Origin: Paralvinella palmiformis
Lineage: Eukaryota; Annelida; Polychaeta; Terebellida; Alvinellidae
DNA: 64,000 nt
Direction of reading: 5' to 3'
Assembly (NCBI GenBank): GCA_025642065.1
Contig: JAODUP010000511.1
Coordinates: 62,001 to 126,000, forward strand
Below, piece by piece: positions 59,336 to 64,000 of this stretch; the first letter of the stretch is position 1; each line of letters opens with the position of its first letter. Position numbers and translations under genes: made by a program. The notes beneath the pieces are model-generated. The model did no database searches. It saw nothing but the letters and a program-made list of their open reading frames with translations, and had not been told where the DNA came from.

Positions 59336-62084
59336 CCACAAGGGAGTCAGCGCGATGATGAAGGCATATCTTCCCATCTCCTGTGGTCCAAACTCCCCAG
59401 GTCCGTGTCCCACGATAACCAGGCGGAGCGGGCGTGATAGCCATATCGAGAAAGGCTCTCAAAGTTCGATGTTCCCCTCCGTACGGCATCCACGAAACGG
59501 GGTTATAAATACCCCCCCCCTCCCCCCGGTATGGGTCGGTGGTACACATGGCTGGCAGTAATAACTCACACAAGTGGATCCATGCTGGAGCACGATGTCC
59601 AAAACTCGGCAAAGTAAACCAGACTTCACTTTTATGGGCGGGTCGAAGTACATCGATCAACACCGGAGGGTAGGGTGAACATAAACAAGTCATAGCACTA
59701 CGTCTGGGTTATGTGTACACGGAAAACTGGGAGGCTTACGGGCTCCCGTATAGTCAGATAGTCACCGCGAAAATATGCCATAGGCATGGCCAGTGGATTA
59801 GAAAGACAACGGGATGTGATAACTGGGTATAACAAGTGTATAGCTCCACCGTTCCCCCCCCCCCACACCACACACACTGTTGCCAGCCGTTCGGGCCCAA
59901 CCATCTGTCAGTGATTTAGCCACAATCTGGGTTTCATGCCAAGTTAATTAATTATATTATATATCCATATAGAACCAAATGTGATGTATTCCAATCCTCG
60001 TGGCGAGGCACTTATAGTAATAGCAGTGCGTGCGTGTGCGCGCGTGTGTGTGCATGCGAGTGTGACAGCAACCATGATGATTAAATCAGTGAGCCTGCTT
60101 CTGAAAAAAAATTAATTACAGCTAACTTCTCGTAATAAACTCGTGGCTAAAACAACAATATTACAGATATGATATAAAAAACGTCACTAGCAACTGGCAT
60201 TATTTCCAATGACTGACATATCACAAAATGCCATCTATTGGAAGATTCGCTGAGACGACCACATAACTCGTGCAAATATTTGTAAATTATCCAGAAGTAG
60301 GCTGTATTTGAAGTAGCTTCTGCAGAATGTTGACGCATATATGTATGTTATGTTGACTGTTAGGTTAGGTTACTTTAGCCAATACACAGAATATTCATAT
60401 GTATCTTTTTGTTATGTATTTTCAGTTTTGAAACCTTCTTCTAAACATCCAAATTATACAATGTCTGTTATTGTGTCAATTCACTGTACAGTGGCAACTG
60501 ACTTTTAGACCGAAATCCAAAGTAGGGTGTGCATTTTTCGTTGTTGTGGCAAATTCCCAACTAAAACTGTTGGTGGAGGGGAGAGTTATAATATATATAT
60601 ATATCCACACACCATCCTTTCTATTTTCAGGGCTGGGCGGTTGGCTTGCTAAAACACCGAGTGGCAGTTAATAAGGGCATTTAATTAAGTCCATATTATT
60701 ATTATTATTTCACCTATTGTTACAACCAATGCAACACTTAAAACCATACCCATGTGAAGGACATTTAAGAGACAACATCCAGAATACTGCACTCACTCAA
60801 TGGTGAACATGTCAAAAGAAATTACTACTGTCACTGGTAAAGTGTCCCAGAAAGATACCATGGACAAGGGACAGCAATAAAAAGTTGACAGAGAAACGAT
60901 AACACGCCAAAACAATTAATATACTGCTGTCACCCCAAGTACAGCGTGTAAAACAAAACACCGATGTGAAACTGATGTCACTAAAAGATACAACACATCA
61001 AAACGAAATCGTCGTCACTGTCAACCAAATGACAGATCAAAACAAAACACAGATTAAAAACAAAACACATTATAATATCACTAAAAAATGACGACATGTC
61101 AAAGTAAAATATTATTGTCAAACGGAGGACGACATGGTGAGAGAGGGTATTACTGTCGTACAACGTACATGTCAGCCCGAAAAATAAGGTCAAAACAAAA
61201 TGATACGTCAAAATATGTCCCAAAAAAACAAAATACGTCAAAACAAGGTATTGAAGTCATTAAGAGGAAACTATTACTGTCAGTTCCATAACATAACAAT
61301 AATTGGACGCCGCTGCCAGTCGGAAACATCAAAGAACAAAAGAGAAGGCGGTTGAGGAGAGGGGACCGCCACCATCGGTACCTTAAATATAGAGAGAAAA
61401 AATAAAAGAAATTATATCTACCGCACAGAGGGATAATATGACAGGAAGACACCTAACGTGTAAATGGCAGAAAAAAAAGGAGATATATATATATATATAT
61501 ATACGGTTTGGCTGGTGAAGATAGAAATAGGCGTATAGTGTGTGTGTGTGTGTGTGTACAGACTCAGTATAATGATATCGACGACGGAAGAATAAATTAT
61601 GATTATCATCATATGTAAGAGAGATTGTTATCAGTACAATGACTGATATGTAATATAAAGTATCCCGTGGATCAATAAAGTAATGACGGAAACAAATGAC
61701 ATATTTAACTCCAAATTGAGAGTGTGTGCATCTGTATGTATGTTTGAGGATAGATATGATGGCACTGGTTCAGAACATCAACACTTAAATATCCTTTAAA
61801 TCCTATACCTCCATAAATCTATCTCCACGAAACTAAATATGCTAAAATCTACACATCCACACATAAAAGCACACACACACACACATATATATATATATGG
61901 GTTACTCATCAGCCTGTGCGCCCCAGTTTGTACGCTGAAAACGTGTCACGACCACAGGGAAAAGGTTGTATTGTATGTAGGTTACGTACACGAAGCGGAA
62001 GCACATACAAAAAAGTGCCATTTGACACCACAGCTCGAAGTAAACGACACGTCCGTGGGGTTCAGTGATATGTATATAATATAT

Positions 62085-62115
<31 letters not shown>

Positions 62116-63239
62116 AGATAACTACTTTAACACTACAGTTTACATTGAGCAGTAATTTGCTGTGGTTCAAACGAAACCTAGTAATCAGAAGATTTCGACA
62201 CCACAGTTTCTGACCTCAGCTTCATTCTAGGTTCAAGGACCTAAACAAATCCTACCCGTTTGCGTGTGTGTGTGACATTCCCTCCTTGTTGCTAATTTCC
62301 TGTTACAGTTCACATCACACAATAAATTCCCAACCAATAAGAGAAACATATTATAAATCTAGTACAATAATTGTCTTGTCATTCAGATAGAAACAACGTA
62401 TATCAGCTACCTTGGATAGACTAATTAACGATAACGTTGTACATCAGATCATGACAACTAATAACACAGACACACACAGTATAAAGCAGTTCTGTCAGAT
62501 GATGACCACCACGGAAGAATAAGTTATGATTATCAAGGCTCAGTAAGCGACAGTCTGGGGTAAATCCCGAAACTACACCAACAAAACATGACCACCACAC
62601 AAACACCTGTTACATCATAACTCAGGTGAGATGTATTAGTCCATCAGAAGCGCATTCATTGATAACTAGATTCTGCGCCGGATGGCTTATAGCGGGTGGG
62701 GCCAGTCAGTGTCAGCCTCCGAGCCGGGTTCTACTACACGATCCTCAAACCCCGCATGAGACTTACATCATTCTGAGATAAGAGTCCGACCGCCTTCCCA
62801 CAGAATCAGCCATCAAACGAGAGCCAACTTGTGTATCATCAACATTAGAAATGCCGAACAACAGTCGGCCATTAAGCAGTTAGTAATTGATCGTCGCATG
62901 AGTATCCTCGGATATAATTCCTTCCCCTTCACTGGGATATCATGACACTGTATCCTCGGGCTAGGCGTATTAAGCGGATCCTCCGTGTTTAAGCAATCTC
63001 TTCAAACTATCTAAAACCTTTAAGGCAGCGCACCCAAATGACGCCTCTCTCCCTCGATGAAGGCATCCTCGAATTATCACCATTCCATTTTTAAAGCGAT
63101 ATCATCCAATGAATTCCTCTAATTTCACATATCAGATACTCCTCCATCTGTAAGCAGCAGATGTTGATAAACAATATTGTTTATCATCACTACCACACAG
63201 ACACATTCCCTCTCTCTCTCTCTCTCTCTCTCTCTCAGG

Positions 63240-63271
<32 letters not shown>

Positions 63272-63780
63272 CAGAATAATAGCATCCCTCTTTGCTTGGA
63301 GTTGGATGTCCTTAAAATGACATCCATCACTGTCGAGACGGCAGAAGCCGAAATATTTATGCATCAATATTTTAACTGGTTTAACAAAAGCGGAAAGACC
63401 TCTGGATAAACCAGCTGTATCCCAGACATGAAAACGGCTCAAATGTCTAACGTAAACAAACATTCATTATTCAGCAACAACGTACATCCAGAAACCTAGA
63501 TAATAAATAAAACTGTATGGCTTTGTGTAAAACAATTATAATTAAAAAAATTAATTATAACAATGCTGATGGACATTATGAACAGACTGATAGAATCAAA
63601 GGTAAACAGACAGTTATAGTCTGTTATCTCGATGAATCATCATCATCATCGTCGTGGTCGTCCACGAAGGCTGCTTAGTATAAATCGTACTGCCGGGATC
63701 GATAGACTCTCCAGTACCGCTTCAATTACCCTCCAGACATATTTATATGTACCTAGCATGTATTGGCAGCCGCGTCAGTA
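58250..63780. other. No gene seen
   Basis: Contains (CA)n(GA)n at 59294-59332, a TG/CG tract at 60027-60060, (TA)n at 61484-61502, (TG)n at 61540-61557, (CA)n at 62090-62115 and (CT)n/(CA)n at 63208-63274. The longest open frame (164 codons, minus strand, 59693-59199) runs through a (GA)n tract and looks accidental. GC is higher at 59340-59560 but no exon could be supported. Confidence 0.5.
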
Positions 63781-63784
63781 CAGT

Positions 63785-63945
63785 TGGCTGGCCACGAACG
63801 GATGATATTCCCGCGGTTCAAAACCGGATGTTAAGCTGTATCTAAGGAGGGTTTCGCCTTTCACTTGGCCTCATTACCTCTGGATGTCGCTCGACCCGTT
63901 TAGGCCACTCCGTGCACAGCAGTGGCCTTAAAACCCTGACACGTC
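63785..63945 (+). repeat. SINE family A, old diverged copy
   Basis: GAGGGTTTCGCCTTTCACTT, TGGATGTCGCTCGACCCGTT and TGCACAGCAGTGGCCTTAAA follow the consensus with many substitutions. Confidence 0.65.
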
Positions 63946-64000
63946 GCACTGACGTTTCAAGTGTACTTAACACCGGTAATGATCCCGAAGCAATCTTTCC

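Noticed and set aside
59199..59693. 164-codon minus-strand open frame
   Set aside because: It runs through a (GA)n/(CA)n microsatellite, has no recognisable domain and no supporting splice or promoter context.
61839..62213. 124-codon plus-strand frame
   Set aside because: Much of it is translated (CA)n and (TA)n microsatellite.

Overview
This is eukaryotic genomic DNA from an invertebrate. Genes are split by GT-AG introns, intergenic and intronic DNA is AT-rich, and there are many (CA)n, (TA)n and (GA)n tracts, tRNA-derived SINEs, a decayed non-LTR retrotransposon and pogo/Tigger-type DNA transposons. The single well-supported gene is close to human ORP8 and ORP5, with features of both. That fits an ancestral, unduplicated gene of a non-vertebrate. 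The repeat landscape suggests a lophotrochozoan such as a mollusc, but I cannot fix the species or phylum.

The window is dominated by one minus-strand gene for an oxysterol-binding-protein-related protein of the ORP5/ORP8 class (OSBPL8-like). I could place 18 shared coding exons between 25173 and the stop at 7220. Three different upstream choices feed them: a first exon starting at 35371, a first exon starting at 34860, and a two-exon path at 47862-47638 and 47301-47185 whose own first exon was not found. All three end in splice phase 1 and join the exon at 25173 without breaking frame. The two complete models give 920 and 913 residues: a variable N-terminus, a basic lead-in, a PH domain, an acidic linker, the sterol-binding-type ORD with the ISHHPP signature, a coiled coil and a C-terminal membrane anchor.

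Region by region: 1-2150 holds a decayed, unassigned coding fragment split by a SINE, next to a Tigger transposase remnant. 2150-7219 is non-coding DNA downstream of the gene, with SINE pieces and microsatellites. 7220-25173 is the shared exon block, with SINEs, a Tigger MITE, a 22-23 bp minisatellite and a transposon-like coding fragment in the introns. 25174-34700 is a long intron with a LINE fragment that itself carries a SINE. 34700-35600 is a CpG-rich promoter region with two first exons. 35600-47180 is intron or upstream DNA with a local duplication and a 53-bp minisatellite. 47185-47862 has two alternative upstream exons. 47900-64000 shows no convincing gene, only SINEs, degenerate repeats and microsatellites.

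I did not find a novel multi-gene system. The best leads are the three-way alternative N-terminus of the ORP gene, the strong orientation bias of one SINE family inside it, and several datable nested insertions.
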